DNA of 64,000 nt, from contig OX030959.1 of the NCBI GenBank assembly GCA_943735955.1, forward strand, positions 5,303,241-5,367,240, given 5' to 3'. Positions 1-14,000 of this stretch are shown here, piece after piece. Under the pieces are notes generated by a model. It saw only the letters and a list, made by a program, of their open reading frames with translations, was not told the origin of the DNA and searched no databases. A program made the translations under genes and the position numbers. The stretch's first letter is position 1; every line of letters starts with the position of its first letter. This stretch comes from Piscicola geometra. Lineage: Eukaryota > Annelida > Clitellata > Hirudinida > Piscicolidae.

Positions 1-3000
1 TAAATACTTAGTAATATATTTAATGTAAAATTTCAAAAGTTAAGTTTACATCCAGATTCAATTCAATTCTATTGAGCCCACTTTTGAGATGGACCACAAA
101 GGAATCTTACGTCTATAGAATAAATAGTGATTTAAAAACATATGCAACATAAAATAATTGTAGTCAATTTAAATTTGATAAGATTGTAGAAAAAATAATG
201 GAAAAAATAATAACATATATTTAAAGAACAATAGATAAATGAATTTTAGATAATTGAATCCCAAAAAATGCCCTGTGATCAGACTCATCGCACCACGTCC
301 ACATCATGGCTTCCTAACACTTTGCTCCCAAACCCTTTTTTTCTTGGTTGTTGTGTTTGTGTCTACTCAAATCATATTTTGTGATTTTTCTTTTGTGTGT
401 AAAGATTTTTTGTAATCTTACTGCATGTTTTGCGATTGTTAAACTGAGTGTGACATAATGTGGTTTCGAAGAAATATTCGATAAATGATTAGTTTATTAT
501 TTCAATGCTACGATTCTTTGAGAAATAATGAGAATGAATCATTTATAATAAATTATTGAATAACCTAAATGATTCTGATATGAGATCTTTTTTGGGCTTT
601 TAAATGTCAGATGATTGGAAAAAAATAACCATTGAAAAGTTAGTGGATATTTCACGCGATTTAACTCATTGCTACAGCTTTTACATTATTAATTATTTTT
701 GATATACCCTCACTTATGTAGAGCACGCTTTCCCTTCTTCCCACAAGGAGGTTCTCTTTTGATGTTCTCAAAATTATTCGCTTTTTTTAATCCAACTTCA
801 TCACCTAGTTTATTTTAAAATGTATTTCTTAATATCTCTTGTTACAAAATGGGTTTAACTATTTTTTATAACTTATTGTTAAATACCCAGTATATACTTA
901 ATTATCTTTTCTCATTATATTATTTTTTCATTCATCTACCAACCCACCTTCCATCTATCCATCCAAAAACGAAAGAAAACTTATAGTCTTATGAACTTTT
1001 TGACGTGGTTCTTTTCGCGTTGGAATCACTTTTTCGATTGACCTTCCATCATCTACCAAGCTTTTACATGTAAAATAAAATTCTCCTTTATAAATTTTGC
1101 TAATATATATTTATATTTCTATATTTATACTCGCATATAAAGTTTATCCTATATTTATACACCTTTCAACTATAACACAAATTAAATTAATTATCTAAAA
1201 TTGAGTTAGAACACAGAATTATTTTCATAAGCTAATGTTGACTGTTCAGTCGAGTTATATATTTTCATCAACAAAATTATTTCCGCCAAATGGCTATAGA
1301 TTCTTCAACATTATTATCGCTTTGGCAAATAAAGCATAGTTACTTGAAATTTAAAGAAAGACTACTCTTAAAAGTATAGGAGAATGAGTTGTGAAGAAGT
1401 TTCTAATTGATTTGACGGGTATGAATTCATTTAGAAGGATTTCTTGTTTAACGTTCTAATGCTTTCAACCGCTTGATTGCTTTACGTGTTTTCACCAATC
1501 GTCTGATGGTGACATATAATGAAATACCAATTGTATAACAAAACATACATTGTTATTTAAAGATTTATTTTATCTTTATGATATTTTTAATAAATTTAAA
1601 TATTATCAATGTAGCTTAATTTATCGTTTAGATATTGCTGTCTGCTTCCGTTATCACAATGATTTTATGCTTTTATATATTTCTGCAGAGGAATGATTAT
1701 TTTATTTAATGATTAATTAATTCAATTGATTAAATTAATCGATGAAGATCCAGTTTAAAACATTTGATTTATTTACACTGAAACTCATTATTGTTAATCA
1801 AAACTTTTAATTGTTGTTCTTATTATTATTTAATTGCGAAAGAAGATTTGAATGGAAAATGGGGTTTTATTTCAATGAAAATTCACTTTAAAAAAAGTAA
1901 CTCATTGTTTTAAATTCATGGTGAAAATAACTTATATTGTATACAGTAATTTATACTCGCATGGCAAGGTATATTTTGGGAAAATCATCGAAAAAATATC
2001 TTTTTGACAACTAAATTAGATTCCATTCAACTGACATATCATTATACAAAAATATTTACATCATATTTACTCACTATCGGACCAAAGACTATTCGAAATT
2101 CCCCTTAATGTATATTCTATTCAAAATTATTGCCAAATGGTGTCATTTTTTGTATGTGAATAAAACCCGGAATGGTATGACACAAGACGTTAATTGTTTT
2201 CAGTTAAATTATTGGTAATTAGCTGTTATTTTTATTAAATGTTGATATTTAATTTTTTTCATAATTTTAAAATAATTTTTACAAGTTTTAAAACACTGCA
2301 GGCTATAGAAAAAACTTTCCTTGTTAGGTATCAATGATACCGATAAGAATGACTATTCTCAAATGGTTTTTTCATGATATCTGAGTTAATTCCTTTAAAG
2401 TTTTAAAGTTTGTACATTTCGATTTAAAAATTTTCATGTTTGCAAAAAAATCTTTTAAAGTTCACTTTTTGATTTTAGCCAAGATCTCAATTTCTTTTTG
2501 TACTTTCTTCAATTTCAATTTTCATATTTCGATTTTTTGCATCGTAAATTATACTCTTCTGTACGTCGTTCTAGTCATTAGTGAATTCCATTATGAATGT
2601 TTTAAATATTACGTTAGTCTATGAGTTTTGAAGAAGCAAAATTGATCTCTATTAAGGTAATTAAAAATCATAGAACAATTCAATTCAGCCATTCCAAAAC
2701 TGCAAATTTTTATTGATTTAAAAAATAAAAATCGAGAAAAACTATGAATTTGTTAAGCTTATTTATTCTTTAAAATGATGTACCGTATTTACTTTGCAGC
2801 ATCTTTGATCATTTTCCATTTTTTAGATTCTACTTTTTCAACTACTTTTAAAATGTCATATTCTTTTAAAATGTATGCAATTCACTTTGTCATTTTGTTG
2901 CTTTCGTGTGTTTTCTGATATTTAGTCTGCAATCCTTCGCACGTATATTCATTTAAAAACTCAATAAATAATATTATTGGGATAAAAATATTATAATAAT

Positions 3001-3500
3001 GAATAAATAAAAGATAGTCGAATTGTTGCTTATCTCACAGAATTGATGTTCCCGCCACACGTTTAGCCACATATTAACTCTTCATACTCATTTACCTAAA
3101 AAAATTAGTATATTGCCAAATTTACTGTTATATTTAAGTTTTAACGAATCTTATATTATAATCTTTTAACGCAGAGATCGCTTTGGATTCATTTTTTGCT
3201 TAATTAACTTAAAATGTAATTAATAATAACTCTAAAGTTTCAAAAACCACGAATCCTCTTATTCTTAATTCAAATTAAGACTCAACTCGGAACTTTGTTC
3301 GTTTGTTGCATGATTAATCATATGTTGTCTTTTAATTGTAGCGGGTTGTGTTAATTGATTTTGTCGTTTTAAAATTATATGGATTTGGTGAACACACTTA
3401 TGTTGCAATAAAAAAAGAAATGAGTTTTTGAATTAATCTGTCAATTATTACGATAAAAAAAAATACCTCTGAGATACCGCCGAAATAGGAGACTTTTCTT
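1..3500. other. AT-rich non-coding DNA
   Basis: I see no supported gene, RNA or named repeat. Homopolymer A/T runs dominate, and the only longer open frame (2436-2624) is Phe/Ile-rich and without homology. Confidence 0.6.
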
Positions 3501-3539
3501 ATATACTAACTAACCTCTGGTTTTGATAGAAACATTCCG

Positions 3540-4000
3540 CCCACCTCTCAAAAGTTTTTTTAGATGAGAGGGTGTAGTGTAACAGCACGTTTGTCTAGAA
3601 ACTTCGATCAAAATCACTTTCCGTCAAGTCGCTTTATGCCACCAAACTCCAAATGCCCATTTTGCTATTGACCTCGGTGATATTCGAAATAAAAGTTTCG
3701 TCTATTGCAACGACGATTGAGTCATCAATTTCATCAAGTCTTTAATCTATAATGCGTACCGATTTATCTATTTTTCACACTCATTGCGTATGAGTTTGCA
3801 CCAGTTGTTCTCAATAACATGATCTCCAAAGCTGACCTCATGTTTATTTTATTTCTAGTCTTGTCATGAAACCACTTGTGAACGATAATCTGGAAATTTC
3901 TGATGCTAAGATGCCTTCAGGATTGAAACAAATCAACACGATCGGGTTTTTAGCTGCTACATTCCTCGAAACACCATCTTTTCCCGTCATTTTCTGGGCG
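3540..4000 (-). pseudogene. Decayed Merlin (ISXO2-like) DNA transposase
   Basis: Read on the minus strand from 4000 downward, one frame gives DGKRWCFEECSS, a stop, then PDRVDLFQS, a stop, then RHLSIRNFQIIVHKWF. This matches the ISXO2/Merlin order of a C-x-x-C region, an IRxGSFF-like stretch and a LSLxxIxxLIYxW-like stretch. Further on, IVVAIDETF resembles the first catalytic Asp motif (VEIDES). Then, in another frame, FGVWWHKAT and KVILIEVSRQTCC resemble the FGGxERxT and CFLVxVxxRTxxT segments. At least four stops or frameshifts are needed, so it is dead. Terminal repeats were not identified. Confidence 0.6.
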
Positions 4001-7000
4001 TTTTAAACTTATAAAAAAATGATTCTATTTGAGAAAGTAAAAATTGGTTGTCATTAATAATTGTCATGAAAAAGTCATTACCTCGGTTGCTTACTTATTA
4101 ACTTCTTCTATTCGCACTTATTTTGCTTCTTTATAGAAACTCCAGGAAGATTTTATGATTTGTGTATGAGTTTTGATCGTTTGATCCGTTAAAATTTAAG
4201 TGTGATTGACCAATTCATTTGATCGCATTGCATCTTCTTCTCATGAACGAGAAATAAAAGCGTCAAAAACTGTATTTGAAGTTTTCAAATTCAAATTGTA
4301 GTTTAAAAGACAAATTTTGATGTTATTTCATTTCATTAAATTTTAAACTAAATTTAATTTAAAGACAATTCACAAAACCAAAATGTTAACAATTTTAATT
4401 GAAATTGAAGATTTCAATTTTAGTTTCAATTTAACTTGAATTTCAATTAGAATTTAATTAGATGTAAAAAAGCAATTTAGAAGCTTTTACTTAAAAGATA
4501 TAAAAATAATCGAGGTGGCGAACTTTTAGCATTGGACTCTTTGTTAAATAAATAAAAAATTGTATAAAAACTCAAATATTTTAAAATTTTAAAAATAGTT
4601 TATTATTTTTTCCGATCTCTATGGAAACTTTCTAAATTTCAATATTCAGAGTTAACCAAGAAGTTACTTAATTTGAAAGCAGCTCGTAAAATTTTTAAAA
4701 TAAGTAAAATAGCTTCTAAAACAGTTTGTACATCGAGAAAGATGTTTCATCATACACAAGTCAAAAATAAAAAATAATAAATAAAACAAATATTTTCCGT
4801 ATTTGTTATACTGTTCAACTGCATTCTATCGAATAAAAAATAGTTTTACAATTTTTCTAATAACGTTTAAATTAAATTTATTAGATTTAAAAAATTATTT
4901 CAACAAAAATAATTTAAAATTTTGTTTTGAAAAAGTGATAATTGAGAAACGAATAAAAATATTATAAGTATTTCATCAAAAAGCCTAAATTTGTTTAAAT
5001 ATAACTTTAAAAATGTTCAAGTTAATCATTTTTTACCTTATCTTTTACTCTTCATAGGCTTCAATATTGAAAAGTTTCTCAAACAGTTTCAAAGAAAGTT
5101 CTTTATATTTTTCTTCATTTGTTTTCGCGTACGAAAGTATACGACCCTGCACTTAGTACAGCACCCATAAGCAGGACGTAACGACGTCAAGGGGCTTTGC
5201 TAGTGGTACCATAAAGAAACCTCTAATTGACTGCTGCACAGATGATGGACGAACCTTTCTTTACTCATTTCCTTTCACTACTTTTGACTTTGCCATTTAT
5301 TAGAATGTTTTCATATTTTTATTTTATTTTTTTAATTCATATTTTGTACTCTTATATAATAGATTTTAAATAATCTATGAGTTTTATAACAGTTTCAAGA
5401 GTTATTCTTGCTTCTCAGTTGAGTCGTTGAATTCCTTTAAAATTTTAAATCATTTTTTAAAGCTATTTGAGCGTTTATTATAAAAATACGAAAGCAATTT
5501 ATCATCCTTCTTGAAAAATTTAATTAGTCCAGTCTCATAAGCCAATGAAATTGAAAAATGTTTATCTCGGCATCAATCATTGAATAAGCTTTTTATTGAG
5601 TTTTTATATAGATATCAGCTTTTTTTCCAAATGAAAATTTGTATGCATTTTTTTTCTCTATTGTCTAATATTTTCCAAAGTTGTGCATTGTTTATTGTTT
5701 GAGATGAAGAATTAAAATATATAGTTTACAAAACCTAAACACGAATGATTGCTTGAACTTTAAAATGAGTTCTATTTGTAAACAACTTTTTAAATTCCAC
5801 AAACTTAATTGAATTATGTATACAGAAAAAGTATTATTTTATTTATTTCGCCTCGACGGAGTGTCATGCCTAGACTGAGGCGTTGTGGTGTAGGAAGCAG
5901 GTGGCGTCGTCAAGTCGCTGTAAAAGCACCGAATGGTCGTTTGATTCGAATCTTAAAGTCTATCTGCCCACATATAACACTTTTAAAATCTTTTTTTTAG
6001 TACTACCACATAGATTTATCGCTTATATAAGTGTGATAGTTTAAAATATTCATGGACTCCCAGATGGTTTTTAACTTTAATAGTTTTTTCCATCTTTTTC
6101 AATGGTGATATAACTCGCTAATTCTGTAATCTATAGAACAGTATTTTTAAATATGTATTTAACTTCAACTTGTTGAATTAGATCAGCAGCGTATTTTTAG
6201 TGGTTTATCTAACTGAAAGAGCCAAAACATGAAAGTTTGACCACGATAAAGAAGAGTTTTTTCACACTTCAATTCCCACATTTAAAACTATCAGCTTTTG
6301 AATCTATACATCTTCCCGCAAATATTTATAGTGCAATCTATCTAGTTATCTATCCATGCGTTCGTTTTGGTGTCTATTTGCCTCCTACTTTGATTTATAA
6401 GTGCCTTTACAGATAAGCTGAAAAGTAAATAAAAAAGACACAATTAAGTAAATATATAGTTGAAGCCTTTCTGCTTTTTTCTTTTTTTCTATATGGTCAG
6501 TTCATGTATTCGTTTTCTATTCACTATTACTCCGTTATCCACGGTAGCCACAAAACCAGACCAGATTCATTATTAATGATCTCAATTCGTTTAGCAATAT
6601 ATATTGTCAAAAAAATTCAAATTTATATATATTTTTTGTAAAATTTATTTTTCGGAGTATGAGACGCAAATTCTTTGAAGAAAAAAACCCTCTTTCACTC
6701 TAAGCGACTTATATAGGCGTGAAATCAATTTTTCCTAAGTCAAATAGTCATTTAAGTCGTTTGCTAATATTTTTTTAGAATTTAAATTTATCTTCTGTTC
6801 AACAAATGTCAGTAAATGGATTTTTTTTATAAATCAAACCAGAGCATACAATAACTCCAGCCTATAAGGCAAAGTAAACATGTTGTTTCTTTATTCGTCA
6901 CCGAAGCCATATCAAGAAACTTTTCAAATTCTTCATCTTTTGTTCTTCAATTTGATATTTCAGCAGGCGATGACGGGATTTTTCTAGAAATGTTTGTCAG

Positions 7001-7809
7001 AAGAATTTTTCTTGAAAGTGGCTACATCTTTGTTTTTTTATTCCATTGACGATAAAGTTGACCACATTTTGTTGAAGAAGGAACTTCAACGTGAAACTGA
7101 ATGAATCGGGACAGCGCTAGTAAACGAATGTTACCCTAAAAACTTCTAATTAGGGAATAATGGTTAACATAAATTTTAAAAGTAAAATACATTTGTTATA
7201 AAAAAAATATATATACTACATTGCATTTAAATCTAATTTTTTAATGTAACCTTAAAATAAAAAATATTCAAAGCTATGGGAAATTATATCTTATTTTGAA
7301 GGTTCTTACTTCATTTTTTGTCTTATGATAAATATTTTTTTTGTGAAACTATTGAAATAACTTCAAAATTGTAAAAAAATGAAGCTTTTTTTAGCTCTTT
7401 CAAGCATGTCTAAATCATTTTAACGACGAAATAACTGCTCTATCAGAAATTCATTGCGCGTATCCTGCTATCAATAAAATGTATTTTGTTTTTAATGAAA
7501 ACTTTATTTTCCGTAGAGAACAACTATATTCTCTTCAACAACTTTTTTGCGTGTTCAGTTATAAAAGGAATAAATGTTCCAGTTTTTAATTGTTTTTAGA
7601 TCTTAACATTTTAAAATAGACTGATTTACTTAGATTAAAAATGAGTGTCAATGTTCAAGTATGTAAATTCTATAAAAAAAACTTAGAGGCAAAATGTTTT
7701 TTCCATTGATAAAGTTCTATACATCAGTAATTGAAAAGAATATTTATTTTGTCATCAATATTTAATATCTCTTATCACCACCATCATTTCTCCACTCGAA
7801 TCTTTCAAA
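4001..7809. other. AT-rich non-coding DNA with two GC-richer islands
   Basis: Islands at 5140-5260 and 5860-5950 stand out from the background. The second encodes an Arg-rich frame in a run of stops and lacks splice-type boundaries; it shares only a 12-base GTCAAGTCG-type string with 3625 and 19184. No feature is supported. Confidence 0.5.
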
Positions 7810-8060
7810 AGACCCAGCATCTCAAACTGCTAGCACACAGACAAAGGTGTATTGCATGAGCAAGGAGCGCTTGAGTAATCCCAGCGCATTGGAGGCATTG
7901 TCCTTCAGACATCTGTGCTACGTTATGCCTTTCACAGCTGACCTCTGCGAAAGGTTACCTGTCCCAAAAGAACTCAGAACTTCAGTGCGTTCAAAGGCCG
8001 GCTGAGTGTTTTCATTGTGAAGCATTCATCCAGTCGAGCTTTATTTATGAATAGTGTTGA
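7810..8060 (+). pseudogene. Possible LINE reverse transcriptase C-terminal remnant
   Basis: A 230-bp island much GC-richer than its flanks. One frame reads CERLPVPKELRTSV and a neighbouring frame continues SAFKGRLSVFI. Together they recall the LPxxLRxxxSxxxFKxRLxxxL end of many LINE reverse transcriptases. The match is short and needs a frameshift, so this is tentative; it could be another old coding remnant. Confidence 0.25.
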
Positions 8061-11000
8061 AAATTATTTTGAAATCGTTCCTTCAAGATTTCGGAATAAT
8101 ATTTTTACATTAGTTGTAACAAAATATTTAATTGAGAATTTGAATAATGAAATTGAAGTTTCATAATTTGAAATGCTAAAGTTAGAAATAAGTTTTTATA
8201 CACGAATAAAGTTAGGTTCTATGCCAAACACACTCATCTCTTCTTTAAAAGTTGTGACACTTAACACGCGCAAGTTTTAAAGGAAATTTATTATAGTGAA
8301 TTATGTTTTATAAAAAATTGAAAGATTGAGAATAAGAATAAAAATAACGAAAAAAAAACTAAGTTAGTAAAAAGCACATTGAGTTGATGAGGATATTCAG
8401 CTTTTAATAAACATGAAAAATTAGTTTATATTTTTCCCCATTTTGAAGCTATGATTAATGCAAGAAACCTGACGCAAGCACAAAGTAATCAAAAGGTCTG
8501 TATGCTGTACTAAGTTCTTTATCATCATCGTTTCCAGCTGTGCAATTCTCTGCGACAGTCGATTCTCCCATCTTCCATGGGATATAATTGCCATTATTCC
8601 TCCTAAATGACTCTCAAATAATTTCTTTTTTTTGTTTTAATAATTTTCTTTTAGAAATATTTTAGTATTTTTTTATTACTATTCTTTTTCATAATGTTTT
8701 TCTGCAGCCAAATGGATATCTATCTATCACACTAGATCACTTTCCATTCTTTTCTGCTATTTACGCGACAATTAGTGCAATTATTCTTTGTTCTTCACAA
8801 GGGCTCTTATTTTTATACTTTTTCAATTTTCATCAGTATTCTTGCTCAAAAGGTTTTTCCAGTAGTTGTATATAATATTTTTTCTATTTTAAAACTTTTT
8901 TATACAATTTAAATCTAATTATAGACAAAAACATGCTCGTCAAACATTCTTAATACAAAACTTACAAAGTTATTTTTGTTGTTTATTTAAAAAACCGAAA
9001 ATATTTTATAATTTGAAACAAAATTAAATTTTTCTACACAGTTTGAAAACACAATTGAGGTAAATAATAAAATCTAGATAAAAACCTCAAGGTGGAATAT
9101 ATTATATACGCCTAAAGCGGATTTGGAGCTTCCATGGAGACTTTTGGAATCAATAATTTAAATAAAAAATTGTAGAACTGTAAAAAATAGATAATTAAAA
9201 TCTCAATAATCAAGTTCTTCCAAGAGTTTTGTTCTTTATTTAATGTTCTTCTAACTCAACGGCAACATCAAAAAAAGTTTTAGAAACGTGAAAATTATGA
9301 AAGTGTTCTAAAACATTTTTGAGCCATAAATGACTTTTGAAAAACTTAAAAATAATTAATTAAAATATTAATTTAATTTTTCTAAATTTTTCTTTATTTT
9401 TTGTCTTAATAAATTGCTTGTTTAAACTGAGTTTAATTAATATTTCAGAGTTTTTATAATCTTTAAGACTTAGGTTCACGTATTTTCAAAATGTCAGTCA
9501 TTATTTATTTTGATGCTTTGTAATAGAAATTGCTTCAAGACTTTTATAAGTAAAATAGCTTTAATTGATTCTTCGAAATAATAATTTTTGCATAAGTGAT
9601 TGATCAAAATTACAACAAGTACTAAAAACACAAAAAATGTATCAATTGAAAGATAATTTTTGAAGATACAATAAACTTCAAATTTTTTAACGTTTAAAGA
9701 ATATTTCTTTTTTTGCAAGCAAATGTTATCATTAAATAATGACTACATTATATGCTCGAAAAGGCGCAAAATTGTACATGCACGCACAAAAACGCTGCAT
9801 GAGAAAAATCCCAGTGACTACTAAACGAACACATTAGACGATTTATGAGGTCAATATATTGGGCATGAATTACATTAGCTTTCACACCAAATTCATCATT
9901 TTTATAGCGTTCCAAAAACGAATTGGGGCCAATGAATGATAAAACAACAAATTCTTCGCAAATAATAAAACACACCATTAATATTAATTATGTGTACTTT
10001 CTGAAAATCCTTTCTGTTAAATTGAATTATTTAACTAAATAATTTAGGATCATATATTTTTTTAAAATATTAAACTATTCGAAGAAATCACAATTTTCAA
10101 TAATACTCGGCAAAAAAGCTATATGTTTGTTTAGAGCCTTGATTACACGAGTAGGCCTGGACTACAAGGCAGTGTTATTGCTTGTAAGTTGTGTCGCAGA
10201 GGCAGAGGTAGTGTGAACTGCTGAATATGTGTGTGCGTGGGTTTATGTATGTGTGTGCTTTTTTTGTGTGTATACTTCAGTATTTAATTATCTTTTATAT
10301 CTAATAATAAGCATATTTTTTTATTTTATATGTATTTTGGCTCATCTTCATTATTTTTGCCAAAAAAACACTAAAAAATTGGTTTAATAATTGTTTTTTA
10401 ATTTTTTAAATCAGTTTTTGTTTTCATTCAGATTTAAATAGGTATATTTATAAAAATTTTGAATTTGGAAAAAAGAAATTTTAGACTCGTGGGTTTTGAG
10501 TACGTGAGTTTTTATGCATATAGCTTTTTTAGGACATTTAAACACGTTTATATGCAGAGTATTTTTTTCTTAAAATATTGAAGTTTTTTGCGTATTATTT
10601 CATTCAAAAGTATTTCAAATAGTTATTTCATTTTATATATAAAATAAAGTAGTTTACATTTTCATTATTTTTTTTTCAATAAAAAAAAAGTAAAATTATA
10701 ATTTCAATTTAATAAAGATTTTGAATTAGTTATGAGCTTTTATAAAAAAAACTTATATATTAAAAAATGATAACTATATTTTTATACCGCAAAAAAACTA
10801 AAAAAAATTTTCTTTAGAATATTCTATTTCTAAAATTAATTAGCTTTTGATGATTTATATTTCAAGTTTTTAGATTTTCTCAAGTTTTATAATCGACTCA
10901 TTACCTCAAAATAAAAAATGTATTATTCAGGTTAAGCGTTTTTTTCTATTTAAACATTTTATAGAAAACAGATAAATTATTGTTTCAAAATATTATTTAA

Positions 11001-14000
11001 ATGGACTAATAATTAAATTTCGATTAATAAAATGTTTTTAAAAGTGTCCAAAATAAACATAGATTGAGGAATTTTGACTGAAAGCGCAATTGCAAGTTAA
11101 AATACTTTTTAATTTTATATTGATATTAAAATGTTTGTTTATAAAACTAAAAAAATCTTTTGAATAAATAGACTGTAAAAGTGTGAATGGATTAAAAATT
11201 TTAAACGTGTAAACTACTTGCTATAGATATTTTTAATATGTTCATAATTTAGTATATTTTAAATTTTTCTTTTTATTTTTGAATTGAATTTTCAAATATG
11301 TATTTAAAAAAATTTGTATGTTCTAAAATTATGTTCGGTCTTGAATATCTGAAGGAGTCAAAATCAAACTGCCTATTCTTTGAACTGTTAATTATTCATC
11401 GGCATGACTTTGTTCGAGTTTTGTCAGCGGTGTTTTTCATTTATTTCAAAATGAAACTTTTTGAATTATTTTAGCAAATTGGCTTGATCTTTTAAACTAT
11501 TATTTTATATATAACATTTATTTCTAAAAACAAGTTTTTCCACACACATTCCAGGTTGAGACATTTAAGCATCTCAAGAATTATCCAATCAAATGCTTAA
11601 GCCTTTACCTGTTTATTAATAAAAATGGCTTTTTAAATCACAGCTGGCGTTTCTATAAACCTGTGTCTTGAATAGGATTTCTCTGTAAGCTCGGTCTTAG
11701 ATTTCTCCTAACCACAAAAATATTTTTTAGACCTTTTTGCAATATTTCATATTAAAATTAACTAATATGTAAAACTTTTTAAACCAGATATGATCTAACA
11801 AATGACCCATCAAAGAAAGTGATATTACAGACAGCCCCAATATTTTTGTTGAAGATAGTGTTTAATAACTCATTTATTGATTTTCAATTGCAAGTCACAC
11901 AGATACATAAAGTGATTATAAAATTTTCAAATTTTATAGGATGATTAGGCTTCTAGATACAATAAAAATATGGGGGAAAATCATAAAAAATCAAGAATAT
12001 ATATGGTGATGAGTATGAAGAGGATGGTGTTAGCTTTAATATAAATTAATGACGGCAAGGATGCTATGACGGGAGATGCTGATGAGGCCGAAGAAGACGG
12101 AACTGCCATACACTGGTGTTCATCACATGGCTGTACTATAGCGTGCACTCGCTAATCGTGCACTAGTGTACACGCCAGAATTAATATTAGGCAGAGTGTT
12201 TGTTGCAATAAATAATTGAGTTAATTCGAGTGAAGAATTGCAAAAGTCGACTGCTTCGTGTATTTCTCAGATGCATGCGTAATTTAAGATTAGTTTTTCC
12301 TTTGTGCTTCCAAACTTAATGGTTTTTTTATGACGACAGACGCTATAATCGAATGGAAATAACTTAATTTACTTGTATTAGGAGCACAGTCTGAGTGTTA
12401 ATAGTCTCGCAATAGAGGAACTAGGAAATTTAGACTGGTTTTTGTACTTCACAGTGCTGCTGATAAAACCATTTGAGCTTGTAAGGAAATGATAATATAA
12501 AAGAAAATGACCGTTAAATGTTTTCAACCGCTCTTTTGTCAAATAGTCGGACGTATGATGGTCAGGCTTAATTTAACGGTTTATTTAGGTTTATAAAAAG
12601 GACTGGTGTTTTTATTTGTTTAGTTTCAACCAAATAAACACTTGAGTTCAAAAGTTAACTATTTTTTTGAAGGTGTGTATGTTTCACTCAAACTTTAGCT
12701 AAGTAAAAAAAAGTAAATCGATAAGTTAAAAAAATTCTACAACAGAACTAATTCAAACTTATTTTCAGCTTTTATTATGAATCTTTTTTACTTACAAGCC
12801 TACATAATAACGACTTTAATAAATCTATTTAAAAAATATAGATAAATAAACCATTGAGCCACCTTCAGTCACCACAGGAAAAATCAACTATATCCGCTAG
12901 AAGGCGTTCAATAACAAACAAGGACATATATATAAAAAGGTCATATGTGACAAGTACCTTTTTAATCGACCGTTTGCTGTTTAATTTAGATTCTTTGTAC
13001 ATTCAATACGCTGTATAAATCCATATAAAATGAGTTCATAAAATGATAGATACTATTATTCTTATTAATCTATATAAATGCACTTTAGATAAAAAATCTT
13101 TCAATATATTATTTAATTAAACCCTTTATCAACTTATGGGAAAGCGCTATATAATTATTTGAATAATTGATTTATTGATTATTAACTTTTTGTATAAATT
13201 ATTTTTTCGGTGCTTACAAAAACCATCCATTAATTTTTTTCCCCGAAAATTCTAATAGAGTAGCAATTAGCAGTATCAGTAGCTTGAGATATATTTAATG
13301 AAACTCTGATCTTTATAACCCGTTCATACTTGATCTCAGTTTTATTGCCCTGAGCCCCTGATGGTACTCATTGCCCACTCTTTCTATTGCGAGCCATCTG
13401 CTATTATCTTTTCATGTTTTTGGTGTTGTTGGAACTTTGACTTTTTGTTAAAGTTCCAAAAACTAGAAGAATTATTCAATAAAATTGTTAAAAATAATTT
13501 GTTTTTAATTATAAATTAGTTTTTAGATTATTCTTAAAATATTTAAATTATTTTGTAATTAATTATTTTAAGAAATGTATATTCAAACATACAGACGTAT
13601 ACCTTATGAGGGTATGTCTCTTTATACTTCATACGACATACTACAATATAGTATTACTACATTACGTATGCATTAAAAGCTAAACGCAATACGAAGACTC
13701 GAAACAGTGGCTTTAACTGTATATTTTTGATAAGTTCTTAAACACATCTTGACGGAAGTAAGATGTGATAAGACGATGTTGAAGACTGATAATGAGGAGA
13801 GATATTGAGGATTAGAAGGAACCATATGGAGATGAACTGCTAGTGTCTGTTGTAGCGGCGACCTTTAGATTTTGCAGAGTTAAACGAAAAAAAAATTTAA
13901 TATTTGTAACAATTATCAAAATTAATATTGTTATTAACTTATTTGTTAAAAAGTTTAGTTTTGTTGTAGTTGATCAATTGAAGTTACTTTGTTTTTCATA

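Noticed and set aside
5809..6000. Arg-rich 63-codon frame
   Set aside because: No splice boundaries, no known motif, and it runs into AT-rich sequence on both sides.
12079..12096. CTGATGAGGCCGAAGAAG, resembling a hammerhead ribozyme core
   Set aside because: No GAAA after a closing stem II and no stems I or III can be formed; it lies in a GATGA-rich tract.
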